Part shown: piece by piece, positions 23,301 through 38,024 of the stretch
How the letters are laid out: each line of letters starts with the position of its first letter
Numbering within the stretch: position 1 is the first letter of the stretch
Source of the DNA: Pipra filicauda
Lineage: Eukaryota > Chordata > Aves > Passeriformes > Pipridae
Length of the DNA: 64,000 bases
NCBI RefSeq assembly: GCF_003945595.2
Contig: NW_024104528.1
Location: forward strand, 186,001-250,000
Reading direction: 5' to 3'
Made by a program: the position numbers and the translations under genes
The notes under the pieces: generated by a model
Seen by the model: the letters and a program-made list of their open reading frames with translations, nothing else
Databases searched by the model: none
What the model was told of the DNA's origin: nothing

Positions 23301-26300
23301 AATAGCACTTCTCAGCTTTGAAAAGCCTCCCTCAAAATTTCCTTGCAAATGAGGAAGTTAACACCTGGCTGGAAAATTTATTAAAATTGCAAATGTTAAT
23401 TTGCTTCCAGCTTGACTTAGATCACTCATCTTCTGCAAGCAAATTGCACAGAGAGATTTGACCCCAAACGTTGAATTATTTGAAGAATATTTCCATTTCA
23501 AGAACATCCGAACTGGTGAAAATGTTACTGGAAATAATTATGCTCACTAGAATATATTGATCAGAGCCTACCTTGATGCTACAGAATTTTCCAAAGTGGT
23601 CTGATGGATGCCTCCAGGGACTTTACTTATTATCACTGCAGGGAAAGTTCCTGTTACACAATTATTCTTTTTTTTTTTTTTCCTGAGAGAACTAGTTCCT
23701 CTCCTGGCACTTGCAGTACCGTAACAAAAAGCACTTGAGACTACCTTCCGCGGTGAAATGAAGTTGTTCTTGACACATAATGATATGAAATTGGGAGTGG
23801 AGTTATCCCTGGAAAAAGAATACACAGCCTTAAACTTCCTCCCAAACCACCCATGACCATAGAACTGTTTTCTGTATTACTAAAGAGAACACAAAGATTT
23901 GTGTTACTCTGTGACCACTGAAAGGGGACTGAAAAGCCTTTCAACTCCTGGCAAATGAAAGCGACCACATAATAAGATCTGGATATTAATTCGGAAAGTG
24001 TCCTTTCTTTGGCCTGATCCAGTGAGGATATAAATCAGTCATCTCTCCAAATTTCTTAAACTAATTTGGTACCTCCAGCTGCAGCTGCTGGGTTTGGGGA
24101 GGATCCTGGAGTGCAGTATGTGTAGTTGTCCTCACTCCAACTCCCCTAGCTCCAGGTCACTGTGGCTTATCAGGGGGATAGACCAAAGTAAGAGAGGTGG
24201 ACTGTGTCTTCTGGTGAGTTTCTTGCCGTCCCTATTTTCTGTCATTTTGTATAAATGCAACAGACTTTGGCCCATTAAAACTATTTGTGTTCAATTTCCC
24301 CAGCACACTGCAATTTCTTCCCTTTCTGGTACATGACATAATCTCTTCCCATACCCCAGGGACACAGATATCATCCCAGTGGATCTGTTCGGATCTCTCC
24401 AGCTCTGTTCCTCTGCTGGGTGAGGCCATTTGGATGCCAAGACTTGCACATCCTCCCTCTCAGCAGCTGATGTTACTTCAGCATGAAGAGAAAACAAAAT
24501 AGGTTAAGCTCGATTTTAATTAAACATTTCCTGCTTTCACAATGAAAGTGGAAAACAGATGTGGGTGTCTCCTCTCAAAGTATGAAGGACAAAACAATGC
24601 TCTTCAGGAATGGCGTAGATGTTAAACCCTTTGGCACATCTTGTCCAGCTCACTTTCCTTTGAAATCAGGCTGGGGTGATTTACTTAAAATGCTTCCCTC
24701 CTGTGCGTGTCACAAAGTCCTGCAGATGATGAAGAAAAAATGAAGACATCCTTAGAAAGCACCTCTTCTTCTAAACAGAAAGGATTCTTCAGAGTTTGTT
24801 TCCCCAGTTCTTAGCTCTATAAGGAATGACAGATGTGAAATATTATTTAGATTGTCTCAGAAAGGAGTATGATGTTTTGATTTCAGAAGGGCTGTATGGA
24901 ATTGATTGTTTCCCATAACTGTGCATACAAGTTTTAATACTTCTACCTGGGCAAAACCAGTCATGACTGCAAGATTCCTCTTTTGCCCTGCTGCACTCCT
25001 GCCACTTACCAGTACCTGTAAGTAAATCCAAAGGTACCTTTCTGGAATAAGGAACTGATTTCCCTGCAGGGGCAGGGAAATAGCAATCACAGCCTGATTA
25101 ACTAGATGGACTACTGATGTTGGCTCAGTGTGACACTTTATAGGCTTGCATATCTCATGGAATGCTAAGGAACTCTTACCTGTAAGTCTGTATGTCATGG
25201 AAGACATGGAGTTAGTGCTTGCATCTATTGTTGTTTTGGCTTAAGTCCTGTAACTGAACCCAAACTTGTTGATCATGTGAACTGGCAGCACTCTGGCACA
25301 AGGTTGGAGTGAGTTGGCCTCTGGAGCAGAGGGATTAACTGGTGGCACCAAGGGTCAGTCAGGGATGTTTTCCTTGGAGTACTGCCTTCCTCTTTATGTT
25401 GTACAGCATTGTGGGCAATGAATTAAAATGAAGAGACTCTGAGGAAGCACATGGAAAACACACTGTTCTCCTGCACAACTCGTGATCCTGCACAAGTTGT
25501 GTGGACACAGTTGACTCTAACCCCATTTGACTCTGAGAACTTAAGCCCAAACTCCAGCACAGCAAACAAAGACATGACCATGGAAAGTAGGAGAGGAGGA
25601 CATCCCTGGCCCCTGCCCCTCCTCCAGGACAGAACCAGCTTTGCCTTTGTCATTCTCACATATTCCCCATTTGTTTTTCAAAATCTCTTTTCACACAGAT
25701 TCTGTGTCATCCTTAAGCAATCTACTGCAGTGCTTCCCTACAACTTTAGTCAAAAGGTTTTCCTTACTGTCTGTATCTCCCATGTTACAGCTGATGCTTC
25801 AGCTCTAGTGTTTACAGCCCTATCTGCAGCAGGGTCACTCCACCTGCCTTAGCAGCCAAGACTGTTCACCTTTTTACAAACAGACAACATGAAGCTCAGC
25901 CTGTAATTCAGTTTGCCCTCTTTTTTGCAGTTATGTTTGATTATTTCTGCCCTGCTCTAGTACCTTTAGAATTAGCTTTTTTCCCAGACTCATGGGAGTT
26001 TTTCCTATTTGTGAACATATTTTGGTATTTTCACTGTGCTTGATTTGCAGCCCCTCTTAGTTTAGTGGCCTCTACAAATTTAGTCTCTCTTGGTGGAATT
26101 GAGAGGTTTGAAATCATTTGTATAGCAAAGGTCTGAAACTGGAAGTAAATCTGACATCCAAATTGTACAACTCTCACAGAACCCAAGGGGCATTGGCTGA
26201 ACTTGTGTCTTTTAATAGCCTGCATTATCATGAAGGAATACAATTGTGACCTGACACAAAGCTATTGTTAGAGATGTTTGCACTTTGCTAAATAGAATAT

Positions 26301-29300
26301 AAATGTTCTCAGAAAACAAAGCTTCAGCGAAGCTTTATTAGAGAAGGCTATTGAAGCTCGGGAGATGGGAAGGCTCACTAAAGTCTTTCAGGTGTGTGCC
26401 CTTTTTCTTGTCTGGTTGTAGTTTTATTCAAGACCCCATATTATGATCTTGGCACAGATAAAAAACCCATTTGTGTGTGATCAGGGAGCAATACTTACTA
26501 CCTCATTTTTGGACTCTGCTGCAGGGGACAAAAGCATATTTCTTTCTTCTGCATACAGACAGATATTTCTGGATAAGGTAGATTATATCCAAATATTAAG
26601 AAAATAGCTTCCAAGAAGAATTGCTCTTCTTCCTGGTACTAGTTTTGATTTTGCTCTTTCTTTAGTTTATAAAGGCTATTTACTATTACTTTGGCAAGAT
26701 TTGGTTAGATGTGCAGCCCTGCACTATCAAGCATGAAGAGTTATTGTGACAGCACAAGCTCTAACACTATCCATCTAGCCCATCAATCATGTTTCCCAAA
26801 ACACCCAAGGAAAGAAAGCGGTATTCTATCCACTTCCTGACCGTTTTTACTCAAAATAACCAGAAACTAGATGAGACTTCTTGAGGCCATGCAAACTGAG
26901 TCAGTGCAGTCCTGACTCCAAACTCATTGCCATTAAGGCAGATCCTTTGCAGTGGCAGATGATGATATTATGATGGCATTCCTTTCTGTCAACAATGCAC
27001 AGCCCTTTTGCTCTTGTTTCCTGGACTCTGCCTTTTCTCTTACTAAGGCAGGTCCAAGGGCAGGGACGAAGATCTGAATTCTCCTCTCAGGTTACCCTAA
27101 TACCCTGTGGGTCTCCTTGCCAAGTGGCAGAAGAACCTGACTTGGAATAAAATTTGTCAGAGCTCTTTGTTGATTTCTGTAGAGTCAGGATAATTTGTGC
27201 CAGGAGAAGCTTTCCCAGGACCCTTAAGAGGAAATAAACTAGAGAATTACTGGGAAAACTGTACTGATATTCACAGAAAAGTCTAATCTTGTGTGTGAAT
27301 ATGGCCATGCTTTGGCTAAAGGAATTGCTGGCACTAGAGAATACAAGAAGTTAAGAGTGTGTCATTGAGAACAATCTGTCCTGGCTCCTCTTGCACTGGT
27401 TATCATGAGAGTTGTGGATGGGGGCAGATGATGCTGACCCAGTCCCATCTGGCAGGGCTGGCCTGTCCATGGTTGAGGTGCTCTGGGTTGGGTGCACTGG
27501 AGGGATCACTGCAGGAAGCCCATTTGCCCTTTTAGAGCAGTTTATCTGCACTCTCTTGTCCAGTCTTCTGCAGAAGGCAGCATCAGCAGAACAGGGGAGA
27601 AGGCAGAAGATACGTGGTGTCTGAACACAGACAGGTTCTTACCCCTGGTTCATCAGTGCTTTTAGTGAGGCTGAGAAACTGAGACTGTTGGGAGGTTCTG
27701 AGAGGGCAGAATGACAGAAGGGGAACTGTTGCAGTATTTTGCAGTGTTCATTAGAGTAGGGCCCATCTGAGGTCAGTGTAACACAAACACAGGCAGGGAT
27801 AGCTATAGCTCCAAATTAAGCTGGAAAAACAAAGGTTTAGTAAATGTCCTGAGATACCCCAAGTCCCATCAGAAGTCAGCGGCAAAGCCAGGATAAAAAC
27901 TTTTCCAATGATTGATGGTTTTGTTTATTTTTAAAAATTATTAAAATCTCTCCAAATCCCTACTCCACAAGTTTTTGGAATTTGATGTAAAGAAAACATT
28001 TCATTTTAGATTCAAGCATTGTAGAATGTTCTAACATCTATTTTCTTGAACAAAAGGGAATGAAATTTCTAAATGAAGACCTATTTCCAGCTGGAAACCA
28101 AATGTTCTGGCTGGAGTTGCCAATGTGAAAAATTTCAGCTTTCACCGTTTACTGCGGTTTGTTATTCATGGACAGTTGAGCACAACTGAGACAAATTCAC
28201 AAAGCATTTACGTTGCTGGCAGGTCTCCTGATGCTCTGATGAGTCCCATCATGAGGAACTCTTTCTGCTGTGGCCTGCCAGGACAATTTGCTTAATCTAC
28301 TATTTTCCAGTTGGCACCTGTCTTACCAATATTATTACCTGTGGCCTTTATCACTTGATAAAGCAGCAGCAGAAGATAGGAGCCCCTGTATAGCACCTTT
28401 CTAGACCTGGGGGCTCTAGAAATCCAAAGAAGTGTCTGTTCTGGATGTGTATTGAGTAGGTATGGTCACAGTGTGAGCTTGGGTTGTGGTGTATAACCCA
28501 TGACAGACACTCACTCCAGCTGTACTATATGCTGGATGCTGCTGCATAAAAATGGGCAGCACTAGAGCATCTCAGTCAGAGCCTGCTCTTGTGGTAGAAG
28601 CTGGTTTTTGTCCAACTGGAACCTGCAACTCAAGAAAGTCTCCAGTTTGCTTGACCGTATCATTCCAGGGGTATCTGTAAGTTGGACTACCTGCAGACTG
28701 GTTTAACTATGCCACTAATTATTCAGCAGCCAGCAAATCTCTCCTAGGCATTCAAGGAGTCTTCAGCTTTCTGATCCCAGGATTTAATTGTAAGCAGTTT
28801 CATATTTACCTGATTTTTAAAACTATTTTCATTTATTTGTTAGTTTAAGAGAACCTTAATCTTTTTGTCACAGAAACATCACCATAGTGCTAACAGAAGC
28901 TTATTAAACTAAATATTTGAGTAGAAAGAATGTTTAGCAGCTCTTTGCAGCTGCATGTGGCTTGACAGAATTTAAAATGACATAAAACTGTCTCCTCCCT
29001 TAGACAAATCTTAAAACTATTTATAGCCGTTTATCTATTATGTTGTAGCTCTTCATAGCTGTTTATAGCATCATGTAGGGCACTACTGGGAGTTACCATG
29101 GTGCTTGCAGGGAAGGGAACATGAGGACCTGGATTTTGGTACTATTTTCATTTAGCAACATATTCACGTGCATACACACATCCACACACTTCTAGTGCCA
29201 GTTGCTTGCTACTACAAAAGAACGAGGCTCCCCGGTGTGCCTGGAACATCACTCCTTTATGCTAGCAGGCCATTTGATCTGTATGATTTATTCCACATTG

Positions 29301-32300
29301 CTGCAGGCAAGTGCTAGTAAGACATCTCCTGAAGATGGTAATGAAAAAACTTTCATGACACGCAGCAGCTGCAAGAAGATATAACTAGAGTGCATTAAAA
29401 TTTGTACCAAGGTTTCAGCAGCTTCAGGGGTGTTCTGTACATGCTCCTGGGCTCCTGGGATTTGGGTCATAAAGAACATCAGAAAATTATGAAACAGCAA
29501 CCTCCATCTCTGCAGAGAGAACGCAAAATCTTAAAAAGGGGGAAAATGAGTTAACTCGTATGCCCAAAGTTCAAGCTATTTTCTGTTCAAGAAGAGGAGA
29601 AACACAGACTTATGCTTTTAAACACAGACATTTACTTTGTTAACATACTTTTTTTTTTTTTTATAATGCAGAAGGAACTCATAACAGAGAGATTTAACCT
29701 GCAATGATGTCCACTGTTGTTTTCTTTCTCTGACCATTTTGGGCAATGACACAGATAAACAGAATTCACTGGAGTCTGGGTTTAAGCTCCTGTCTTGTGT
29801 TCCCAGGACTGTTGCCAACTTAATGAACTTTGCCCCAAGTTCTGTTTGGAGTTTTCACCCATGGTTTCATAAACGTGAAAGGTATTAATGATCTGATGAT
29901 TTAGTGCTTTTCATCTAAGATGCCAATGTTTTAACATGAAACTTCATAAACAAAGGCCCAGATTCTCTTTAAAGTCAAGATGCTTTGTGCGCAAGTCAGC
30001 ATGTCTTGCACAGAAACTGCATGAAGATTGCTGCCATATTCCTCTGAATTTGTTCCTGCTCAGCACAAGCTGGTTCATCTTTGCTGTGTTCAAACTGACA
30101 AGAGCTGCTCCATCTTACATTACCAGTCAGTGGCAATAAAAGAAACAATTCAGTCTATGAGTGAGCAGAGGAATACTGGCTACACAGTTGCTGTAGCCTC
30201 CCACAGAACAGAAATTCTCATTTTACTCCTACACAGCTGGGAGGTCATCCTTTCCCTGAAGTGACTTACATGAGGCTGGAGTTGCAGAGAGACTGTGCCT
30301 AGCAGTGAGAAACCATGGCTTTGCAGACGAAAATCTAATCTTTATTTGCTGGGTTAATTAAAAAATATGTTGATATTTATATTAAGACTCACAGGGTTTG
30401 GTTAAGAAATTAGGCTCATTATTTCTCAGCTTCATGGAACAGATTGTACGGTTGGTTAACTCAATGAATAAGCAATCTTGAGGTTGTATCTCTGAAATGT
30501 GCTATCTGTAGCACTCAGAGACTTGTTTTCACAGTGAATACCGTGGTCATTTGCCACTTGCTAGAAAAAAAATCTCTGTTAACATATTACCAAGAGAGCA
30601 AAATCCAGGTTTGTTTCTCTAATAAGGGGCACAGTCATGTTAACTTATTTTCGTTGCCTAGTTAGATAGGGAGTTGGCATTCTCCTGAACACCAGTCAGA
30701 GCTACTTGGGAAACTGTTCATATTCCTTGGATAATACTGCTGTAATTCTTTATAGTGAAATACTCTCAAAACTCCTGGGACATGTAACACAAGCAAATCG
30801 TGCTGGACATGTGGAGTTAAAGCCTCCTAAATATCTGAAAATTACCACCATAAAGCCTTTTCCTACCTTTTGAGTCTGGGAAAATAGGACTTGTAATGGT
30901 TAGTGCTCTGCTCAGGCCATTCAAATCAAAGGGCCTTGCCTCTTCCTAGGCAGCAGTGGCATTACAATGACTTTTATTTTTTCCTTTCTTTTAGGATAAA
31001 GATGATTCAGAGATATCCTGGTGTGTGAGAATAGTTCAGAGAAGTAATGGTCCTTCTGTGAAACACTGTGAGTGGACACGAGGAAAGTGAGATACCTAAA
31101 ATCTGCAAAAGTTGGTGTGAAATGAAGCCCACGCTCCGAGCAAGACTTCCAGCAACTGCAGAGAGCTTTGGGGCAGCAACATCTCCACAGAGCCCATGGG
31201 GAATGGTGCTGTCATCTACTGCGGGACATGGCTAGAAAGGGAAGTGCTGGGAGTGCTTTATGACAGCCCATTGATTTCCTGTTGTATTCCACAGTTATCT
31301 GAACCTCTGGACTCGCTTGTGTGAAGAAGGGGGAAAAAATACAGTTGGCACTTTCCATTGTGTTTCACCAGCTTCTTTTTTTAAACTGATCCATGATTTT
31401 ATTTTTAAAAAATCCATTTAAGCTTAGAATAGCAGAAGTGGTATCAGAGAGTTTACAGACGAAAGGAACCATTTGTTTTAGGCACCATTACATTTAAGTG
31501 GATTCTTTTCCCTAAAGCAATTCATCCTCTACATTTCCTTCAAGTTAGCTCACAGCAGTAAGTGGAGGTGTTTCCCCTGTGTAACACATGGAGCACAGGA
31601 TGCTGAAAGCACATTAGCCCTAAGTGCCATGTAGCTCCCCTTCCATCAGAGTGCCAGGTGCTTTTAGCAGAACACAATTGCACTGTCAGTTCAAGAAAAG
31701 GAGAGCTCACTGGAAACCAGCAAACATTTAGGAAGATGAAAAAATAAGGCGTTAAACTGGGAAATGAAATAGGACACAAATGCTGACAGATATAAAGAGG
31801 TACAACAGAGATTTATAGAGAAATGTTTGGAAGGTTCTTCCTATTGCAAGTCTTCACAGAACCCAGAGGAACAGGGCCACAGGTCTCTGCTAGAGACTGT
31901 CATTGCTGACATAATTCTTCCACCAAACAAAATACAGGATTTGAATATTGCTTGTCAATGAGTTGTCTCACCTCCAGTCACACTGTCTTTATCCATACAG
32001 CACTTTATGCATACAGCACTTTATGCAAGCAGAAAAGTGTGTGATTTATTAATGATTATGTGGGTAGTAAAATTTTTACCAGCACCCAGCATCCAAGTCA
32101 CAAATTCCTCTTCCACAAGAGGTTTCTGCTGCTGGTATCTTGAAGCTGTTCTTCACGTAACATTAAGCTTTTAATTTCTTTCATGGACAAATATTACCCA
32201 TGTTTATGTAACATCAGAAAGCACAGATCTCTACAAAGGAGTTTTAAAAGCAGGACTTGTCAGAGAGATGTTATATAACCTCCAAGTCTACCCACAAAGA

Positions 32301-34610
32301 GGTCCTCTGGATGCACACACACAGATGTATTTTTCATTCATTCAGCGCTGCCCATCTGATGTTAAACTGTGCATGACTCCATTCTGTTAATGAAGAGTTA
32401 ATTCCTGGTGCATATTTAGATGCATATAACAATGATAAGAATAACTAGTAACAGTCAGATCTAGAGATATTGAGCAAGATTAACAAAAGGTTCCAAGCAC
32501 CTATAAAATACCATGGATGTTCTTTTGGTCTGTGTTTTCCATGGAGGGGAAGCAGGTATCATGCTTGCTCTGGGGTTAATGCTCAAGAATTAGCAGCCTT
32601 AGCTCACGTTTTTATGAACTGTGCAGTGGCAATCATGCAAGAAAATTTTAGTGAGCAAAAAATAAGAAAAGGTCTGTTGCAAATAGTTTTCTGGCTTAAG
32701 CCAGTTTACAGACAAGAGGAAGAGAATGAACTGAATTCATCTGTCACTCTTAGCAAAGTGTAGCTGGCACATGAGATCTGGGAACCTCTGGTATTAAGGA
32801 TCACAACAGTCATTAAAAGCAAGTAGTCAGACCCCTTCCCCAAAAGACCACATCTGTGACTTTTATGATTGCAGAGAAACATGAAAATATAAGCAATGAA
32901 AACAAAATACGGGGTTTCTAAAAATACTTTTTGATTTTAAGTCAAATTTTTGATGTGCAGAAAGTGTGAGGGGAAAGGCATCACATTTTGTGTGCATGAT
33001 GTCTGTATACTTATTGTGAAATTAGAGTAGTTTTTTGGTAAGAGAATACAAGTAATTTTTCAATTTCTGTTGAATTTGTGAATTGCGCAATAGAAACTGA
33101 ATTATTGCAACCTGTAGATCTTTGAAAAGGATCAAGAGTGTTTTTCCGATTCAGTTCTATTTATAAAAATACCCAGCAGCTGGTGAAAAATGAAGTCTGT
33201 GTATCTCACACTGCCCAGGAGTTGTGAACAGCAGCTAAATGCAATCCTGACAGACCACGGAGATGCTGTGAGCCAGAAGCTGCATCTGTTCCCTTCCACC
33301 CTGGGAAATAGATGAGTATGAAGGCAGGGAGTGGGAAATCTCTTCTGATCCTTTCTTTGCTGTTTATTCCAAAGAAGTGATGAAGGAAAACAAGTTGCCT
33401 TAAGCTTAAGGGGGCAGTTTGAAGGTAGGAGAGGGACAGGACTGATTCCATACTTTCTAGCTGAGGATTTTGAGTCCTTGGAGTGGTGCTGCAGTTACTC
33501 CAGGGATCTAAATTATTTCCACCCTTGCAACACTGAAACAAAATTAGTACATAATTCAGAAGCCTTAGTTGGGATCCCAAGTGGCTGTTGCCCACACAGC
33601 TTCCTTGAAATGGCAAAATCCTCAGAAGAGCACAGAAACACAAAGCAATGCAGGAAGCCCTGTGAGGTGTCAGGAAGACACCTTTGGTCTTTGCCTCACC
33701 TCCTCCCACTGCAAAAAAAAAAAAAAAAAAAGTTAATTTGCAGTTTTGCTTTTCATTAGCTAGTTTGCTACACCTAATCCGTAATTGATGGTATGGATGT
33801 TACATTTTGCAAAGTTAAAATATCGCTTATTTCACTAATAACTAATTTTGTAATGCTTTACAATGTCAGTGCATGCCATTTTAAAAATACACAGGACTCC
33901 TTGATGGTCCTTCAAAGAGAAATAAGAAGGTCTGTGTAGAGTAACATGCTATTACACCTACGTTGACAGTATTATCATAATCATGATGTTTAAACTGCAA
34001 ATTACAAGAAGTTACAATCAAAACCCATTGCCCTTCTCCAACTTTAAAAAATATTAATATGAGTATGTGAAAATCTCACACACCTCACTGAAGTACAGGG
34101 CAAAATTTATATCCTGCAGGCAGAATATAACAGAGCTTATAATATTGCAGTGAGCTGTTTCCATCACATTGTTTCTTCTTGGCCCCTTTCTGTTGACTTC
34201 TGCATTCAAACAGAAGCTTAGGAGCCTGGCATGCTCCTTCATAACTCCCTGGGTCTTGGGCCAGGTCTACAGCACATCAGGAGGTATAGTAAGAAGGCTA
34301 ATATGTTAAATACGAGAAAACTCATATTAAACATAAAACATCTGACTGACACTGTGGCCTTCCCCTGTTGCATGGTCCTTGTGCCAAATCCCTAGACCAC
34401 TGTTTTCTTCTCACCTGCTTACCACCCCTTGGATAAGCTTTTTATTAACTCACATCAGCTCTAGATCTAACAGACAACAACTGCTGTGCCAGCTGCAAAG
34501 GTTACAAAGACATTTTTGATATCTGGAGCTGGCTAATGCACACAGCACTAGCTGTGCAGCAGTGAAACATCACAGGAAGGTGATATGAAGCCACTTCTTT
34601 ATGGTTCAGA
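20328..34610. other. Long intergenic stretch, no gene recognised
   Basis: Fourteen kilobases without a frame, RNA gene or repeat family that I can support. A strong acceptor (TTTTCCTTTCTTTTAG) ends at 30992 but has no good donor after it. A 16-bp tandem duplication occurs at 31995-32026 and an A19 run at 33713-33731. The 167-codon frame at 33206-33709 (minus) is within chance expectation. The stretch 23230-23470 is repeat-free and could be conserved non-coding DNA, which is untested. Confidence 0.5.
31995..32026. repeat. Perfect 16-bp tandem duplication
   Basis: The unit ATACAGCACTTTATGC occurs twice without mismatch. Confidence 0.9.
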
Positions 34611-34614
34611 TCTG

Positions 34615-34848
34615 TATCAGAGAAGGTTTAGACTGGACATTAGATAGCATTTCTTTAGAGAGAGGGTGGTCAAACACTAGAACAGGCTTCCCAGAGAGGT
34701 GGCCAATGCCCCAAGCCTGTCAGTGTTTAAGAGGCATTTGGACAGTGCCCTTAACAAAATGTTTTAACTGGGTCAGCCCTGAAGTGGTCAGGCAGTTGGA
34801 CTAGATAATTGTTGTAGGTGCTTTCCAACTGAAACATTCTATTCTTTC
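34615..34848 (+). mobile_element. CR1 LINE 3' fragment
   Basis: The CR1 3' landmarks appear in order: AGGTTTAGACTGGACATTAG, GAGAGAGGGTGGTCAAACACT, AACAGGCTTCCCAGAGAGGTGG, CAGTTGGACTAGATAATTG and a terminal ATTCT-type repeat. It is 5'-truncated and diverged. Confidence 0.9.
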
Positions 34849-34936
34849 TATTCTATTCTATTCTATTCTATTCTATTCTATTCTATTCTATTCTATTCTA
34901 TTCTATTCTACTCTACTCTACTCTATTCTATTCTTG
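34849..34936. repeat. (ATTCT)n microsatellite at the CR1 end
   Basis: About 17 pentamers TTCTA/ATTCT with a few CTCTA variants continue directly from the CR1 3' terminus. Confidence 0.95.
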
Positions 34937-37900
34937 TGCCCATATACCAATTAAACTAAAAAAAGGCTTTGAATGCATGATTAAATATATGTGGAAAATA
35001 TGTTTTTTACTCACCCATTTTTGTCATGCATGTCAAATAAAGAACTTTGCTCTCACCCTTGGTTGGTTACCTGACATCCGAAGTATTCATTTTCCATTTT
35101 CAACATGGAGATTCCCTTCTCTTTCCAGTAATTGCAGTTGGGTTCATGGTGTCTTTTAGTTACCATTACTCACAGCTAAAACCATGTGAAGGTACACAGC
35201 GTGTTCCTTTCAGTCAACATAAACTTTTCAGAGCTTACTCCCCAAAGATTTATTACTGAGTCATGCTGACATGACTTCTGCTTGCCAAAGACATAGACCA
35301 GAAGAAACTTCAACATAGATTTTCACATGTGTTTCTGACACATTTCATGGGTGAGAATCCATCACCACAAGCTGTAATTTCAGCCAGGTGTGGTATACTG
35401 GTCCTGTGTATAGGTAAGCACCACCACCTCAGGCTGTACCAGTCCTGTACAGCACCCAAATGCCAGAGGAAATACCAGCTTTCATGTTGAGGCAGTGTCA
35501 CTTCAGATTGTGCCTCTCCATGAGACCTTACAGGGAAGCAGAAGTAACTTGCAACTTCTGTACTACTGAAAGATTAGTCCCAAGTCAGACTGACTGGGTG
35601 TCAAGCTTTGTGATTTAAGGCTCCAGTTGAAGAAACCAGGCAAACACACTTGTCTTGTTTTATACACAGGAAAGAAAAGCCAAATCCTCCTCTCCTCCAA
35701 TGTAAACTTGTGCCATCCGAGATGCCAGAATCCCACTTTCTTTGGATTTGTACTAGACAAAGCAGCATTTGCCCAATGTTTTTTCTGTCTGGGAGTTATT
35801 TCCTTCTCATGTTTGGTCCATCTCTGATAAGAGTTTAACACAGTAAACTGAATAACAAAAGAAAAGCAGCTGCCCCAAATTACTCTAAAGTCATCAAGTT
35901 TCCCAATTCCTTCACCATCTCACTTACATTTCCCCATATTGTAAAAGTAATAAGGGCTAACTCCTGCAGCTAAGTGTTTAAAAGGCAATCACTTTTAACC
36001 AATTAAAATAAAATTAGTTTGTCAAGTGGGCTGACAACCTCAGCAGCTCTATAATCCTACCAGGGCAAGTTCCAAATTCTGTGGCAGCCTAATAATGTTG
36101 TATCTGCTGAGTTTATTACATTTTCTGGTATGTCAGACTTAACTAAAGAAGGAAAAGAGAATAGAAATTTATGTTGGCATCTGCCAGCTGCGAAGATCAG
36201 CAGTAGAGCTTAGGAATTAAGGAGCAGAAAAGAATAGAAAATAACCCCAAATTGATATTACCTGGATTGCTCATTGTAATTTAAGAAGCTCCCTCTGGTC
36301 TCCTTAAACCTCTCCATAAAAAACCCTATATTGTCACATAAAAAAGCAACACACCCTTATGGCTACAGATGGTGTTCTTCTGCATTTTACTCGAGAATAA
36401 GGAAGAACCAGAGACTGAAGCTTTCTTTGGTATTTAACCAAATATTCAAATATTATTTGAGTCATAATAGGGTTCTCTGCAGGTGGCCTTTCTGAGCATG
36501 CAGTTGAACTTGCTTCCTGGACATTTCTTTTGGGAGTAGGAGTGGGTGTCAGTAGGGAGTCCTCATTTTATAAATTTATGAACACATCCTATAGTTATTC
36601 TCTGATCCCTCTCAGACAAAGAATGGTTCTCTTTCTCATTCAAGGAGAATTAAGGCGCAGAGGCATGAAGTTACTGCTCCAGATGACCCAAGGAATCCAC
36701 ATGGGAGTGGGAATGGACCCCACAATTCAGCACTCAGTGCACTGGTCTGGTTGTTATTGATTTTTCTGGGACATACCTTTCTTTTTTTTTTAATGGGGCA
36801 GCAATGAAATCCAAAAACAGTCCACCCCAAGTCAGCCCCATGAGTTATCTTTGAAGAGAATGTCAGGATCTTTATCTTTGAGAACCCCATCATGCACCTG
36901 GTTATTGTCTAGGTCTTTTTGATATATGTGCCTTAGCCTATTATACTGTTTTCAGCCACTGCAGTTTTCCTACCTGAATGAAATACTACTTTGAAGCTGC
37001 ACAAAAGCACACCACCTGTAAATGGCAGAGACTGCTTCATGGATATGAGAACTAGAGAAGTTCAACAAAGGTTCTAATATTTCAGCCCTCTGAAAACTGC
37101 ATCTTGTCTTAAGGAGAGAATTTACAGCAAATTCGTGATTTAGTCCTCCCACAGCATCGTATATAACCAGCTGCACATGGAAAAATTCTCCAAAGGGTGA
37201 CAAATCTTTTCTTGCAATACCTGGGAAACCTTTAGTTTCTTCGCTTTAGAAGCATGGAGAAAAGATCACACAGTGATTAGCTTACTGCTGAAAATTCAAC
37301 ACCTCCTTGATATTTGATGCAATTTTTTGTCTGTCACTGGGATGGTTTGGGTGTGGGGGGAAAAAAAATTACTCCACAAGCACTACTTACTAAAAATGGG
37401 CATATAAAAAGAATTTCATACGTTCTTAAGTTTGTATAGTGGGATGTTTCCTGGATGAAGACAGTATGTGCCATGCTGCAAGTGATCTATGAGAAGAAAC
37501 AGAGCCTAGAGATGTGAAGATAGAAGGCAGGAAGCTTTGGAGGAACAGAAAGGCAAGGTATCAAAGCAACCAGCCACTGGAACAGAGAGTCCCGTGCTGA
37601 ACAACTCTTTTGTCTGCTTGGCTGGTGCTGCGAATGTAATCATGCCATAGTTATACCAACACTGGCAGTGAAACAGAGAAAGGTTTGGCACTCCTTTTCC
37701 TTTACTGGGAAGGGATATCATGTGAAAATATGGTAAAAAAATAAGTGTGTGGGCAGAACAGAACAAGCCAAATCTTGAAATACTTAAAACGCTTTCTTAC
37801 TGAAATTTAGAAGTGTGTCATAATTTGAAAATGAAGAAAACAACCCTCTCCTGGCTAATGAATGATTGAAAGGGGTAGAGAACTGCAGAGACCAATAATT

Positions 37901-38024
37901 TTCCTTCTATGTTTTTTAAATATAATTTTAAAATTCATTCATACCTTTAGTATTTGTTACTGAAAAAGAACAAAAATATATCTGAGACTGCAATCTTGCT
38001 GCTTTTAATCATGCTAGGGGGACT
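34937..38024. other. Intergenic sequence with one MIR-like relic
   Basis: Apart from the MIR-like segment listed separately, no frame, RNA gene or repeat was recognised. Confidence 0.5.
36625..36745 (-). mobile_element. MIR-like SINE relic, antisense
   Basis: The order of blocks fits the reverse complement of MIR: AAGGCGCAGAGGCATGAAGTTACT, then CCCAAGGAATCCACATGGGAGTGG, then ATGGACCCCACAATTCAGCAC. Divergence is high. Confidence 0.4.

Noticed and set aside
30977..31030. Strong acceptor TTTTCCTTTCTTTTAG followed by possible donors
   Set aside because: The acceptor is good, but the next GT sites are poor and give an exon of only about 26 bases; not enough to call an exon.
33206..33709. 167-codon minus-strand frame
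   Set aside because: A frame of this length is expected about twice by chance in a window of this size, and the translation has no motif, splice site or signal that supports it.
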